Shown here: positions 17,400 to 27,004 of the stretch, piece after piece
Layout: every line of letters begins with the position of its first letter
How positions within the stretch are numbered: position 1 is the first letter of the stretch
Translations under genes and position numbers: made by a program
The notes under the pieces: model-generated
Databases searched by the model: none
Told to the model about the DNA's origin: nothing
The model's input: the letters and a program-made list of their open reading frames with translations, nothing else
Assembly (NCBI GenBank): GCA_963703165.1
Contig: OY969798.1
Span: forward strand, 434,001 to 498,000
Length of the DNA: 64,000 nt
From: JBQTKD01 sp963703165
Lineage (GTDB): Bacteria; Actinomycetota; Actinomycetes; Sporichthyales; Sporichthyaceae
Direction: 5' to 3'

Positions 17400-18427
17400 T
17401 GAACGAAGCCATCAGGTTGGAGGGGCTCCGCAAGAGCTACGGCGACGTCGAAGTGCTCGCCGGGGTCGACCTGGAGGTGACCGAGGGCGAATTCTTCTCC
17501 ATGCTCGGCCCGTCGGGCTCCGGCAAGACCACCTGCCTGCGGATCATCGCCGGGCTGGTCGAACCCAGCGGGGGTCGGGTCCTGCTGCACGGCGAGGACG
17601 TCACGGACCTGCCGCCCTACCGACGCGACGTCAACACCGTCTTCCAGGACTACGCGCTGTTCCCGCACATGTCGGTGGGCGAGAACGTCGCCTACGGACT
17701 CATGGTGGAGCGGGTCCCGAAGCAGGAGCGCCGCAAGCGCGCAGCCGAAGCGCTGAGCATGGTGCGGCTCGAGGGCTACGACAAGCGCAAGCCCACCGAG
17801 CTGAGTGGTGGTCAGCGTCAACGCGTGGCCCTGGCGCGCGCCCTGGTGAAGCGGCCCCGGGTCCTGCTGCTCGACGAACCCCTGGGGGCGCTGGATCTCA
17901 AGCTGCGCGAGCAGATGCAGAAGGAACTGAAGGCCATCCAGCTCGAGGTGGGCATCACCTTCATCTTCGTCACCCACGATCAGGCCGAGGCCCTGGCCAT
18001 GAGTGACCGCATCGCCGTGTTCAACGAGGGCGGGATCGTGCAGGTCGCGGCGCCGGCGGAGCTGTACGAGAACCCGGCCACCGCCTTCGTCGCCGGTTTC
18101 GTAGGCACGTCGAATCTCCTGGAACCTGCTTCGGCCAAGGAGATTCTCGGCCGCGAAGGCACCTTCACCGTCCGCCCGGAGAAGATCCGGCTCGTCGACC
18201 TCGACGCCCCCGCGGCCGGCGCCGACGAGTGCAGTGCCACCGGCGTCGTCACCGACGTGGCGTATCTGGGCGCCGAAACCCGCTACACGGTGACGCTCGA
18301 CATCGGAGGCGAGCTCGTGGTCACCGAGCAGAACCTCACGACGAAATCGACGGACGCACTGGCAGCTCGGGACAGGCCGGTACGCCTCGTCTGGGGACAG
18401 CAGTACAACCGGCTGCTCCCCAACTGA
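17399..18427 (+). CDS. potA: Polyamine ABC transporter ATP-binding protein
   Basis: 342 residues. Walker A GPSGSGKTT at 37-45, Q-loop FQDYALFPHMSVGENV, signature LSGGQRQR near 135, Walker B VLLLDEPLGALD near 155, and the switch histidine in FVTHDQAEALAMSD. A C-terminal TOBE-type domain (about 245-340) is typical of PotA/MalK-class importers. It energises uptake through the two permeases downstream. Start overlaps the aminotransferase stop by one base. Confidence 0.92.
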   Translation: MNEAIRLEGLRKSYGDVEVLAGVDLEVTEGEFFSMLGPSGSGKTTCLRIIAGLVEPSGGRVLLHGEDVTDLPPYRRDVNTVFQDYALFPHMSVGENVAYGLMVERVPKQERRKRAAEALSMVRLEGYDKRKPTELSGGQRQRVALARALVKRPRVLLLDEPLGALDLKLREQMQKELKAIQLEVGITFIFVTHDQAEALAMSDRIAVFNEGGIVQVAAPAELYENPATAFVAGFVGTSNLLEPASAKEILGREGTFTVRPEKIRLVDLDAPAAGADECSATGVVTDVAYLGAETRYTVTLDIGGELVVTEQNLTTKSTDALAARDRPVRLVWGQQYNRLLPN

Positions 18428-18452
18428 AACCCCCACCATGGAAGGACAACGG

Positions 18453-19661
18453 ATGCGGTATCGCCAGACTGCGTTGCTGGGTTCACTGGTATTGGCTTTG
18501 GCGCTGGCCGGCTGCGGCGGCGACGACGACGAAGCCGCGCAGGAGCCCGGCACCCCGACTGAGACCCAGGCTCCGTCGGCACCCGAAGGGATGCTGACCG
18601 AGTTGGGCAAGGCGGAGGGCCAGGTGAACCTCGTCGCCTGGGCCGGCTACGTGGAGAACGGGTCCACCGACCCCAAGACCGACTGGGTCAGCGGCTTCGA
18701 GAAGAGCAGCGGCTGCAAGGTCAAGACCACCATCGGCAACTCGTCCGACGAGATGGTCACCCTCATGAAGACCGGAAAATATGATGGTGTGTCAGCTTCG
18801 GGGGACGCGTCCTTGCGGCTCATCTCCGCCAAGGACGTGGCACCGGTCAACCTCGACCTGATCCCCAATTACAAGGACGTCTTCGACGGCCTGAAGAACA
18901 AGCCGCACAACACCGTCAAGGGCGTCTCCTACGGCACTCCGCACGGCCGCGGCGCCAACCTGCTCATGTACAACACCTCGAAGGTGACGCCCGCCCCGGA
19001 CTCCTGGAGCGTCGTGTGGGACGCCAAGTCCAAGCACAAGGGCAAGGTCACCGCGTACGACAGCCCCATCTACATCGCCGACGCCGCCCTCTACCTGAAG
19101 TCGACCCAGCCGGATCTCGGCATCGAGAACGTCTACGAGCTCGACGACAAGCAGTTCACCGCTGCCACCGACCTGCTCAAGGAACAGCGCAAGATCGTCG
19201 GCGAGTACTGGTCGGACTACACCAAGGAGGTCGACGCCTTCGCGAAGGGCAACTCCGTGGTGGGCACCACCTGGCAGGTCATCGCCAACCTGCTGGCCGC
19301 CGACAAGGTCGGGGTCAAGGCGATCCTGCCCAAGGAAGGGTCGACCGGCTGGTCCGACACCTGGATGATTTCTTCGAAGGCCAAGAACCCGAACTGCATG
19401 TACCTGTGGATGAACCACATCGCCTCGCCCAAGGCCAACGCCCAGGCGACGGAGTACTTCGGTGAGGCTCCGGCCAACAAGAAGTCCTGTGCGCTGACGA
19501 CCGACAAGAAGCACTGCGACACCTTCCACGCCACCGACGAGGAGTACTTCGAGAAGGTCGCGTTCTGGACGACGCCGGTGAAGGACTGCGGCGACTCCCG
19601 CGGCGAGGTGTGCAAGGACTACTCGGAGTGGGTCAAGGCCTGGACCGAGATCAAGGGCTAG
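18453..19661 (+). CDS. potD: Polyamine-binding lipoprotein
   Basis: 402 residues from ATG 18453, preferred over ATG 18438 because GAAGGA lies 6-7 bases upstream of it. Lipoprotein signal: a hydrophobic run ending LALAGC with Cys21 as the lipidation site, followed by an acidic linker. The mature part is a periplasmic-binding-protein fold of the spermidine/putrescine class (VNLVAWAGYVENGSTDP, TIGNSSDEMVTLMKTGKYDG, IDFAL-type hinge at LIPNYKDVFDGLKN). It captures the substrate outside the membrane and presents it to the permeases. Confidence 0.9.
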   Translation: MRYRQTALLGSLVLALALAGCGGDDDEAAQEPGTPTETQAPSAPEGMLTELGKAEGQVNLVAWAGYVENGSTDPKTDWVSGFEKSSGCKVKTTIGNSSDEMVTLMKTGKYDGVSASGDASLRLISAKDVAPVNLDLIPNYKDVFDGLKNKPHNTVKGVSYGTPHGRGANLLMYNTSKVTPAPDSWSVVWDAKSKHKGKVTAYDSPIYIADAALYLKSTQPDLGIENVYELDDKQFTAATDLLKEQRKIVGEYWSDYTKEVDAFAKGNSVVGTTWQVIANLLAADKVGVKAILPKEGSTGWSDTWMISSKAKNPNCMYLWMNHIASPKANAQATEYFGEAPANKKSCALTTDKKHCDTFHATDEEYFEKVAFWTTPVKDCGDSRGEVCKDYSEWVKAWTEIKG

Positions 19662-19664
19662 TAG

Positions 19665-20576
19665 TTGACCGACACCGGCACCGCCGCGCGCACCCGGGCC
19701 GACTGGGTCATCGACCCCGTCGCCCGGGTGCTGCACGGCCGCCGCTGGCTCCAACTGACGCTGCTGCTGGCCGCCCCCATCGGGTGGCTGGTGGTGGCGT
19801 ATCTCGGCGCCCTGTCCGTGATGCTCTTCAACGGCCTATGGCGGTTCGACCTCGGCCTGCAGGAGGTCATCGAGGACCTCAGTCTCGAGAACTTCCGCGA
19901 ACTGCTCACCAGCGACACCTACTGGACCATCACGCTGCGGACAGTGGGGATGGCCCTCGCGGTCACCGTCACGACCGCCGTGCTCGCCTTCCCCATCGCC
20001 TTCACGATGGCCAAGGTCGCCTCGCAACGGCAGCGACGCTTGCTGCTCGTGGCGGTCCTGCTGCCCCTGTGGGCCAGCTACGTGGTCAAGGTCTACGCCT
20101 GGCGGACGATCCTGGCCGAGGAAGGTGTCCTGAACTGGATGCTCAACCCCATCGGCCTTTCCGGACCAGGGACAGGCGGCAACGGACTGGTCGCCATCTG
20201 GCTCACCTTCACCTACCTGTGGCTGCCGTTCATGATCCTGCCGATCTATACCGGGCTGGAACGCATCCCTGACTCACTTCTTGACGCATCGTCAGATCTG
20301 GGCGCCTCCCCCATTACCACGTTCCGGAAGGTGATCCTGCCGTTGGCCTTCCCGTCGATGGTGGCCGGCTCGATCTTCACCTTCTCCCTCACCCTCGGCG
20401 ACTACATCACACCGCGTCTGGTCTCGTCCTCGCAGTTCATCGGCAATGTCATCTACGACAACCTCGGCGTGGCCGGGAACATCCCCTTCGCCGCCGCCTA
20501 CGCCTCCTTCCCCCTGGTGATCATGGTCGGATACCTCCTCGTGGCCCGCCGCCTCGGCGCGTTCGACAACCTCTGA
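19665..20576 (+). CDS. potB: Polyamine ABC transporter permease (first)
   Basis: 303 residues from a TTG start 3 nt after the stop of the binding-protein gene. About six membrane segments, starting near QLTLLLAAPIGWLVVAYLGAL. The permease EAA-type loop is visible as DSLLDASSDLGASPITTFRKVILPLAFP, which contacts the ATPase. It forms a heterodimeric channel with the next gene product. Confidence 0.9.
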   Translation: MTDTGTAARTRADWVIDPVARVLHGRRWLQLTLLLAAPIGWLVVAYLGALSVMLFNGLWRFDLGLQEVIEDLSLENFRELLTSDTYWTITLRTVGMALAVTVTTAVLAFPIAFTMAKVASQRQRRLLLVAVLLPLWASYVVKVYAWRTILAEEGVLNWMLNPIGLSGPGTGGNGLVAIWLTFTYLWLPFMILPIYTGLERIPDSLLDASSDLGASPITTFRKVILPLAFPSMVAGSIFTFSLTLGDYITPRLVSSSQFIGNVIYDNLGVAGNIPFAAAYASFPLVIMVGYLLVARRLGAFDNL

Positions 20577-20586
20577 TGGCCGGCCG

Positions 20587-21420
20587 ATGATCCACTCGAG
20601 GCGGGCGCGAGCACTCCACTGGACCGGCGCCGGGCTGACCCTGGCGTTCATCTACTTCCCCCTGCTCATCATCGCCCTCTACGCCTTCAACTCTTCGCGG
20701 GTCCAGCGCTGGCCCATCGACGGACTGTCGACGAAGTGGGTGGAGGCGGCGTACCACAACGACGGCGCGCGCGACGCCCTCGGCACGTCGGTGAGGGTGG
20801 CCCTGATGTCCACCGGCGTCGCCCTGGTGTTGGGATCCCTGTTGGCCTTCGCCGTGGCCCGCTACCGCTTCTTCGGGAAGGACACCATCTCGTTCCTGGT
20901 GGTGCTCCCGATTGCGATGCCCGGCATCGTGACCGGCATGGCGCTGAACTCGGCGTTCCGCGAGGCGCCACTGGTCGGCGGAGTGAATCTGGGTCTGCTC
21001 ACCATCGTCATCAGCCACGCCACGTTCTGCATCGTGCTGGTCTTCAACAACGTCATCGCGCGCCTGCGGCGGATGTCGGGCAACCTCGAGGAGGCCTCCG
21101 CCGACCTCGGGGCCAACCCGATCCAGACCTTCCGCTACGTCACGTTCCCGACCATCCGCACGGCGCTGCTCGCCGGCGCGCTGCTGTCCTTCGCCCTGTC
21201 CTTCGACGAAATCATCGTCACCATCTTCACCGCGGGTTCGGTCGAGACCCTCCCGATCTGGATCCTGCAGAACTACTCGCGACCCAACCAGGGACCCATC
21301 GTCAACGCGGTGGGTCTGTTCGCGATCGTGCTCTCCATCGTCCCCGTCTACATCGCCCAACGCCTGACCGAGGGCGAGGCGATCACCCGGTCGTCCACCC
21401 CTGCGGCGACGAAAGCCTGA
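20587..21420 (+). CDS. potC: Polyamine ABC transporter permease (second)
   Basis: 277 residues from ATG 20587, 10 nt after the first permease. Six predicted membrane segments and an EAA loop (LEEASADLGANPIQTFRYV). It matches PotC/YdcV-type permeases in size and in the starting segment WTGAGLTLAFIYFPLLIIALYAF. Partner of the upstream permease. Confidence 0.9.
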   Translation: MIHSRRARALHWTGAGLTLAFIYFPLLIIALYAFNSSRVQRWPIDGLSTKWVEAAYHNDGARDALGTSVRVALMSTGVALVLGSLLAFAVARYRFFGKDTISFLVVLPIAMPGIVTGMALNSAFREAPLVGGVNLGLLTIVISHATFCIVLVFNNVIARLRRMSGNLEEASADLGANPIQTFRYVTFPTIRTALLAGALLSFALSFDEIIVTIFTAGSVETLPIWILQNYSRPNQGPIVNAVGLFAIVLSIVPVYIAQRLTEGEAITRSSTPAATKA

Positions 21421-21445
21421 CCCCACCGAGCGAACGAGGTGCACC

Positions 21446-22882
21446 GTGGTTGATCTGTCCTCACTCCCGGCCAAGAACTTCATCGGCGGGGCGTGGGTCG
21501 CCGCCGATTCCGACCGCCTGGACGACGTCCACAATCCCGCCACCGGCGACCTCCTGTTCCAGGCCGCCTCCTCCGGCGCCGCCGACGTCGACCGCGCGGT
21601 CTCCGCCGCCGCCAAGGCCTTCGAGACCTGGTCGACCACCACACCGCGGCAACGGTCGGAGGCCCTGCTGCGCATCGCGCAGGTCATCGAGGACAACGCC
21701 GAAGAATTCACGGCGATCGAGTCGGCCAACGTCGGCAAGCCTGTCTCGCATCTGCCCGACGAGATGGACCTGACCATCGACAACTTCCGCTTCTTCGCCG
21801 GTGGCGCACGGGCCATGGAGGCCAAGCCCGCAGGTGAGTACATGAGCGGATACACCTCGATGCTGCGGCGCGAACCGCTCGGAGTCGTCGGCAGCATCGC
21901 ACCGTGGAACTACCCGCTGATGATGGCCGCGTGGAAGATCGGCCCGGCCCTGGCCGCCGGGAACACCGTGGTGCTCAAGCCGTCAGAACTCACGCCGGTC
22001 AGCGTTCTGCGCCTGGCCGAGCTGCTGTCCGACGTGCTCCCGCCCGGCGTCCTCAACGTCGTCACCGGCCCCGGCACGACGGGCGCCGCCCTCGTCGAGC
22101 ACCCGGACGTGGCGATCGTCTCCCTCACCGGATCGGTGGGGACCGGCAAGGCCATCATGCGAGCGGCCGCGGAGACCCTCAAGCGCGTGCACCTGGAACT
22201 GGGCGGCAAGGCGCCCGTCGTCGTCCTCGACGACGCCGACCCCGAGGTCGTCGCCGCGGCCGTGCGGCTGGGTGCGTTCTTCAACGCCGGACAGGACTGC
22301 ACCGCCGCCTGTCGGGTCATCGCGACTGCCCGCTCCTACGACTCGGTCGTCGCGGCCATCACCGACGGTGCGAAGACTCTGCTTCCGGCCGACCCCTCCG
22401 CCGAGTCGACCGAACTCGGGCCGGTCGTGTCGGCGAAGCAACGCGAACGAGTGGCCGGCTTCGTGGAGCGCGCATTGGCCGGCGGTGGCGAGGCGACTAC
22501 CGGTGGACATCCGGTCGACGGGCCCGGCTTCTTCTACGAGCCCTCGGTCATCGTCGGCGTCAAGCAGTCCGACGAGATCGTGCAACGCGAGGTGTTCGGC
22601 CCGGTCGTCACCGTCCAGCGCGTCGCCGACAACGACGAGGCGATCGCCGCCGCCAACGCGGTCGACTACGGCCTCGCCGCCAGCGTATTCACCACCAATG
22701 TAGGGACTGCCATGGCGGCCTCGGCGGCGCTACGGTTCGGCACGGTGTGGGTCAACGACCACATCCCGTTGGTCTCCGAGATGCCGCACGGCGGGTTCAA
22801 GCAGTCCGGGATGGGCAAGGACATGTCGATGTACGCGGTGGAGCACTACACGGAGCTCAAGCACGTCATGGTGAAGTGGTAG
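21446..22882 (+). CDS. Gamma-aminobutyraldehyde dehydrogenase
   Basis: 478 residues from GTG 21446. NAD-binding segment PWNYPLMMAAWKIGPALAAG, general base Glu251 in HLELGGKAP and catalytic Cys285 in FFNAGQDCTAACR. That last motif is characteristic of the YdcW/PatD aminobutyraldehyde dehydrogenase branch. It oxidises 4-aminobutanal, the product of putrescine deamination, to GABA. As last gene of the operon it links putrescine uptake to the GABA aminotransferase encoded first. Confidence 0.88.
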   Translation: MVDLSSLPAKNFIGGAWVAADSDRLDDVHNPATGDLLFQAASSGAADVDRAVSAAAKAFETWSTTTPRQRSEALLRIAQVIEDNAEEFTAIESANVGKPVSHLPDEMDLTIDNFRFFAGGARAMEAKPAGEYMSGYTSMLRREPLGVVGSIAPWNYPLMMAAWKIGPALAAGNTVVLKPSELTPVSVLRLAELLSDVLPPGVLNVVTGPGTTGAALVEHPDVAIVSLTGSVGTGKAIMRAAAETLKRVHLELGGKAPVVVLDDADPEVVAAAVRLGAFFNAGQDCTAACRVIATARSYDSVVAAITDGAKTLLPADPSAESTELGPVVSAKQRERVAGFVERALAGGGEATTGGHPVDGPGFFYEPSVIVGVKQSDEIVQREVFGPVVTVQRVADNDEAIAAANAVDYGLAASVFTTNVGTAMAASAALRFGTVWVNDHIPLVSEMPHGGFKQSGMGKDMSMYAVEHYTELKHVMVKW

Positions 22883-22911
22883 GCGGGTAGGCCAGACGTC
22901 GACCACTGCAT

Positions 22912-22951
22912 CGTTGCGCGCTCATCCCGTGCGGGGGCCGAGCGCGCAACG
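22912..22951 (+). terminator. Long hairpin ending the polyamine operon
   Basis: Perfect 12-bp stem CGTTGCGCGCTC / GAGCGCGCAACG with a 16-base loop, 30 bp after the dehydrogenase stop and 27 bp before the next start. No T-tract. It could terminate the operon or limit read-through into the flavoprotein gene. Confidence 0.6.
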
Positions 22952-22978
22952 CTGCTGACGTTTTCGGAAGGAATCACC

Positions 22979-23440
<462 letters not shown>

Positions 23441-23441
23441 A

Positions 23442-24014
23442 CTATTGGGCGGGTGGCAGGAAGTCCTCGAGAGCGAGAGAGATTTCCGGGAACGCGAGCA
23501 ACGCGATCGCCTGACCCCGTTCGTAGCTTTCGGCAGTGCCGTAGCCATCCGCACGGGGTTCGCGCATCACAATCACGGTGTTCGACGTCAGATCCACGAT
23601 CCAGTACTCAGGTACGCCGGCCGCAGCGTAGATCCTTTGCTTCACCATCCGGTCCTTCTGAATGGATGAGAAGGACACCTCGATCAGCAACAGCGCAGTG
23701 CTGGGGTGCTCACGGTAGTAATCCCCGTCCGGCACCACGGCCACGTCCGGTTCGGGCTCCGAGACTTCAGATGCGGCGAACGGGGCACCCGTCCGAACCC
23801 AGGCTCGCTCGCCGATCGCCAGTGTCAACGCCCTACCGATCCGCATGATCGTCCTGGCGTGGGAGGAACCTTCTGGACTCATCCAGACCAGCTGTCCGTC
23901 GATGAGCTCGATCGGCTCGCCCACCAAGTGGCCGAGATCGACCAGCGCGTCGTACTCGGCCCGGAGCAGCGGACGCGTTGGTCCCTGATTTCGGTCATCG
24001 AGCGGGACGGACAT
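23442..24014 (-). CDS. Uma2-family (DUF820) PD-(D/E)XK nuclease-like protein
   Basis: 190 residues from ATG 24014. Family pattern: EYDALVDLGHLVGEPIELIDGQLVWMSPEGSSHA, EPEPDVAVVPDGDYY, LLIEVSFSS and YWIVDLTSNTVIV. The acidic and lysine residues (PD..., E.S...K in EVSFSSIQKDRMVK) are those of the restriction-endonuclease-like fold. Uma2 proteins are common in actinobacteria and cyanobacteria, and their biological role is not settled. It ends one base from the convergent flavoprotein stop. Confidence 0.82.
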   Translation of the reverse strand: MSVPLDDRNQGPTRPLLRAEYDALVDLGHLVGEPIELIDGQLVWMSPEGSSHARTIMRIGRALTLAIGERAWVRTGAPFAASEVSEPEPDVAVVPDGDYYREHPSTALLLIEVSFSSIQKDRMVKQRIYAAAGVPEYWIVDLTSNTVIVMREPRADGYGTAESYERGQAIALLAFPEISLALEDFLPPAQ

Positions 24015-24068
24015 GGGCGCACCTCCACAGGCATGGTGACATGCAAGCAGCGCCCGCCGACAGTTTGA

Positions 24069-26186
24069 TCAGGCGTCGATGCGGGAGCGATCCAAGGTGT
24101 CAGCGCTGGACACGATGAACTCCTTGCGCGGGGCGACGTCCGAGCCCATGAGCAGGTCGAATACCTTCTCGGCCTCCTCGACGTCGCCCATCGCGACGCG
24201 ACGCAGGGTGCGGCTGCCGGGATCCATGGTGGTCTCGCGCAGTTGGCCGTGGTCCATCTCGCCGAGGCCCTTGTACCGCTGGGGTTCCTTGTAGGAACGG
24301 TTCTTCTTGGTGAGGTCGGCGAGCACGCGGCGCAGTTCGGCGTCGCTGTAGGTGTAGATCAACTCGTTCTTCTTCTTGCCGGAGTTGGTCACCTCGATGC
24401 GGTGCAACGGCGGCATCGCCGCGTACACCCGCCCGGCCTCCACGAGCGGTCGCATGTACCGGTGGATCAGCGTCAGCAGCAGGGTGCGGATGTGTGCGCC
24501 GTCGACGTCGGCGTCGGTCATGAGGATGATTTTGCCGTAACGCGCGGCGTCGAGGTCGAACGTGCGACCCGAGCCGGCGCCGATGACCTGGATGATCGAG
24601 GCGCACTCGGCGTTCTTCAGGACGTCCCCGACCGCGGCCTTCTGGACGTTCAGGATCTTCCCGCGGATCGGCAGCAGTGCCTGGAACTCCGAGTTGCGGG
24701 CCATCTTCGCGGTACCCAGGGCCGAGTCACCCTCGACGATGAACAGTTCGCTGCGGTCGACATCCTCGCTGCGACAGTCCGCCAGCTTCGCCGGCAGCGA
24801 CGAGGTCTCCAGCGCGTTCTTCCGCCGCTGGTGCTCCTTGTGCTGGCGCGCCGCGACGCGGGTCCGCGCGGCGGCGACGACCTTCTCCAGCACCGTGCGG
24901 GCCGCGGCCTTGTGCACCCGGTTGGTGGAGGTGAGGAACGCACGCAGTTCCCGGTCCACGACCTTCGCGACGATCCGGGAGGCTGCGTTGGTTCCGAGGA
25001 TCTCCTTGGTCTGGCCCTCGAACTGGGGCTCGGCCAGGCGGACCGTGACAACCGCTGTGAGGCCCTCCAGGACGTCTTCCTTGGTCAGGGCCTCGTCGTT
25101 GGTCTTGAGCAGCTTGGCCGCCCGTGCGACCTCACTGAACGTCTTCACCAACGCTCGCTCGAAGCCCGAGACGTGGGTGCCGCCCTTGGGCGTCGCGATG
25201 ATGTTCACGAAGGACTTGACGGTCGTGTCGTACCCGGTCCCCCACCGCAGCGCGATGTCCACGCCCAGATCGCGGGTCACCTCCGACACGCTCATCATGT
25301 GCCCGCCCTCGTCGAGCACGGGCACGTTCTCGACGAAGGTCTCCGAGCCGACCAGCCGTAGCGTGTCCATCAGCGGCGCGTCCGGCGCCAGGTGCTCGCA
25401 GAACTCGGCCGCCCCACCGGCGAAGTTGAACGTCTCCTCGATCGGGTCGCCCTTGCCTGTGGAGTCGGTGACCCGGATCGTCAGGCCGGGCACCAGGAAC
25501 GCCGTCTGGCGCGCACGGGCCGCGACGTCCTCGAAGGAGATCTTTGCCTCGGCCAGGAAGATCTGCCGGTCCGGCCAGAACCGCACCCGCGTGCCGGTGA
25601 CCCGCTTGGCCACCCGGCGCGCCTTGGTGAGGCCCGAGCTCGGTGTGAACTTCGCCTTCGCGGTCGGGGCTCCCGGGACCTCGAAGATGCCCGGCGTCCC
25701 TCGGCGGAAACTCATCGTGTGGGTGGCGCCGTCCCGGTCCACCTCGATGTCCAGGCGCACGGACAGCGCGTTGACCACCGAAGCGCCGACGCCGTGCAGG
25801 CCACCGGTGGCGGCGTACGAGCTGCCGCCGAACTTGCCGCCGGCGTGCAGCTTGGTCATGACGACCTCGACCCCGGACAGGCCGGTGCGCGGTTCGGTGT
25901 CCACCGGGATGCCGCGGCCGTCGTCGCGAACCTCACACGACCCATCGGCGTGCAGCAGCACCTCGATGGACGTGCAGTGACCACCAAGTGCTTCGTCGAC
26001 GGAGTTGTCGATGATCTCCCACAGGCAATGCACCAGGCCGCGGCTGTCGGTGGACCCGACGTACATGCCCGGGCGCTTACGGACGGCCTCCAGGCCTTCC
26101 AGCACCATCAGGTGGCGGGCGGTGTACCCCGCCCCACCGGCGGGCGCTGGGGCCAGTTCTGGCGCAACTGTGTTCGAGGCGGTCAC
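24069..26186 (-). CDS. parE: DNA topoisomerase IV subunit B
   Basis: 705 residues from GTG 26186; an in-frame GTG at 26225 would add 13 residues. N-terminal GHKL ATPase (EAVRKRPGMYVGSTDSRGL, EIIDNSVDEALGG, DDGRGIPVDTEP, GGLHGVGASVVNALS) and C-terminal TOPRIM (IVEGDSALGTAK, ILMTDADVDGAHIRTLLLT) are both complete. It provides ATP-driven strand passage in partnership with ParC at 9.1-11.5 kb. It is divergent from the DUF7455-like gene across a 391-bp gap. Confidence 0.9.
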   Translation of the reverse strand: MTASNTVAPELAPAPAGGAGYTARHLMVLEGLEAVRKRPGMYVGSTDSRGLVHCLWEIIDNSVDEALGGHCTSIEVLLHADGSCEVRDDGRGIPVDTEPRTGLSGVEVVMTKLHAGGKFGGSSYAATGGLHGVGASVVNALSVRLDIEVDRDGATHTMSFRRGTPGIFEVPGAPTAKAKFTPSSGLTKARRVAKRVTGTRVRFWPDRQIFLAEAKISFEDVAARARQTAFLVPGLTIRVTDSTGKGDPIEETFNFAGGAAEFCEHLAPDAPLMDTLRLVGSETFVENVPVLDEGGHMMSVSEVTRDLGVDIALRWGTGYDTTVKSFVNIIATPKGGTHVSGFERALVKTFSEVARAAKLLKTNDEALTKEDVLEGLTAVVTVRLAEPQFEGQTKEILGTNAASRIVAKVVDRELRAFLTSTNRVHKAAARTVLEKVVAAARTRVAARQHKEHQRRKNALETSSLPAKLADCRSEDVDRSELFIVEGDSALGTAKMARNSEFQALLPIRGKILNVQKAAVGDVLKNAECASIIQVIGAGSGRTFDLDAARYGKIILMTDADVDGAHIRTLLLTLIHRYMRPLVEAGRVYAAMPPLHRIEVTNSGKKKNELIYTYSDAELRRVLADLTKKNRSYKEPQRYKGLGEMDHGQLRETTMDPGSRTLRRVAMGDVEEAEKVFDLLMGSDVAPRKEFIVSSADTLDRSRIDA

Positions 26187-26577
26187 GTTCCCGAATCTAC
26201 CTGCGGGCACCGACGGGTTGAGCACGGCGCGCGGGGTGCCTCACGAGGCCGACGTGGCGCAATCGACCACTCGAGAACCATCAGCCCCATCCTCCGATCG
26301 GAGGATGCCCGCATGGACTTTCGGACAATTCGTGTCGAGCCTCGGAACCGGGGTAGACCGGACACGGTCCAAGGGTTCACCACCAGCAAGGAACAGGGGC
26401 ACCCCACCCGAACAGGGGCAACCACTGGCCTAACGGCGGCCCAACGCCAAGTGTTGGCGTGGGGAAACCCAGGACGAGCGCATCGGTGCGGTTGAAGAGG
26501 TAACGTCCGTGGACGGGAACGAATCGCGTCCGCCGGATTGTTCAACCTTCGTACCGCCACGAAGAGATGAGGCGATT
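26187..26577. other. 391-bp gap between parE and the zinc-ribbon-like gene
   Basis: No convincing gene is seen. The only clear structure is a 20-bp perfect palindrome at 26288-26307. The stretch must hold the divergent promoters of both genes, but no good -35/-10 pair stands out. A sequence ACTTTCGG occurs at about 26317-26324 and recurs upstream of two genes near 54 kb. Confidence 0.4.
26288..26307. promoter_or_regulatory. Perfect 20-bp palindrome upstream of parE
   Basis: CATCCTCCGA followed at once by its exact complement TCGGAGGATG, about 100 bp before the parE start. The lack of a loop favours a protein-binding site over a terminator. No regulator is known to me for this site. Confidence 0.5.
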
Positions 26578-26805
26578 GTGACCACTCTGCTAGCCCCCAC
26601 CAAGTCGCTGAATGTTGCCGACCGCTGTGACCGATGCGGCGCGCAGGCCTACGTCCAGGTCATCCTGAGCGCCGGTGACCTGCTCTTCTGCGCTCACCAC
26701 GGCCGCCGCTACGAGGAGAAGCTCCGCGAGATCGCTCGGGAGTTCCACGACGAGTCCGCCCAGCTGAACGCGACGCCGGGTACCGCGCCCGACGACGAGA
26801 GCTGA
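26578..26805 (+). CDS. DUF7455-like small zinc-ribbon protein
   Basis: 75 residues from GTG 26578 with GAGG about 6 bases upstream. CDRCGAQAYVQV and LLFCAHHGRRYEEKL supply two cysteines, then cysteine and two histidines, suggesting one zinc site. The sequence matches my memory of the actinobacterial DUF7455 family (short, soluble, often near sigA or parE). Function unknown. A dense row of hairpins follows it. Confidence 0.78.
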   Translation: MTTLLAPTKSLNVADRCDRCGAQAYVQVILSAGDLLFCAHHGRRYEEKLREIAREFHDESAQLNATPGTAPDDES

Positions 26806-26827
26806 CGCGCTCCACAGGACAACCGAG

Positions 26828-26860
26828 GGCGGCCGCCCCCTGCCGAGGGGGTTGGCCGCC
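26828..26860 (+). terminator. Terminator of the DUF7455-like gene
   Basis: Stem GGCGGCC / GGCCGCC extended internally by GCCCCC / GGGGG, followed by TTCGATGT; 22 bp after the stop. Confidence 0.7.
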
Positions 26861-26871
26861 TTCGATGTCTC

Positions 26872-26892
26872 CTCAGGGCTTTCGGCCCTGAG
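26872..26892. terminator. Second hairpin in the convergent gap
   Basis: Perfect stem CTCAGGGC / GCCCTGAG with loop TTTCG, placed between the convergent genes and usable from either side. Confidence 0.5.
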
Positions 26893-26917
26893 CGAACACG
26901 ACAGCTGTCACAACGAC

Positions 26918-26947
26918 GTGCGGGACGACCGGTAGGTCGCCCCGCAC
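26918..26947 (-). terminator. Third hairpin, downstream of the leftward secreted-protein gene
   Basis: Stem GTGCGGG / CCCGCAC continued after one mismatch by CGACC / GGTCG around loop GGTA. It lies about 58 bp beyond the stop of the leftward gene ending at 27005. Confidence 0.55.
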
Positions 26948-27004
26948 GCCTGTCAGGTGGATCACTTTTGTGACCGGCTTGCCCCGCCGATCACATCGCC
27001 CGGA

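Noticed and set aside
20281..20295. TTGACGCATCGTCAG as another TetR-like site
   Set aside because: It lies inside potB coding sequence and has a mismatch; similar half-sites in genes at 49.25, 51.5, 51.85 and 55.76 kb show the pattern arises by chance in coding DNA.
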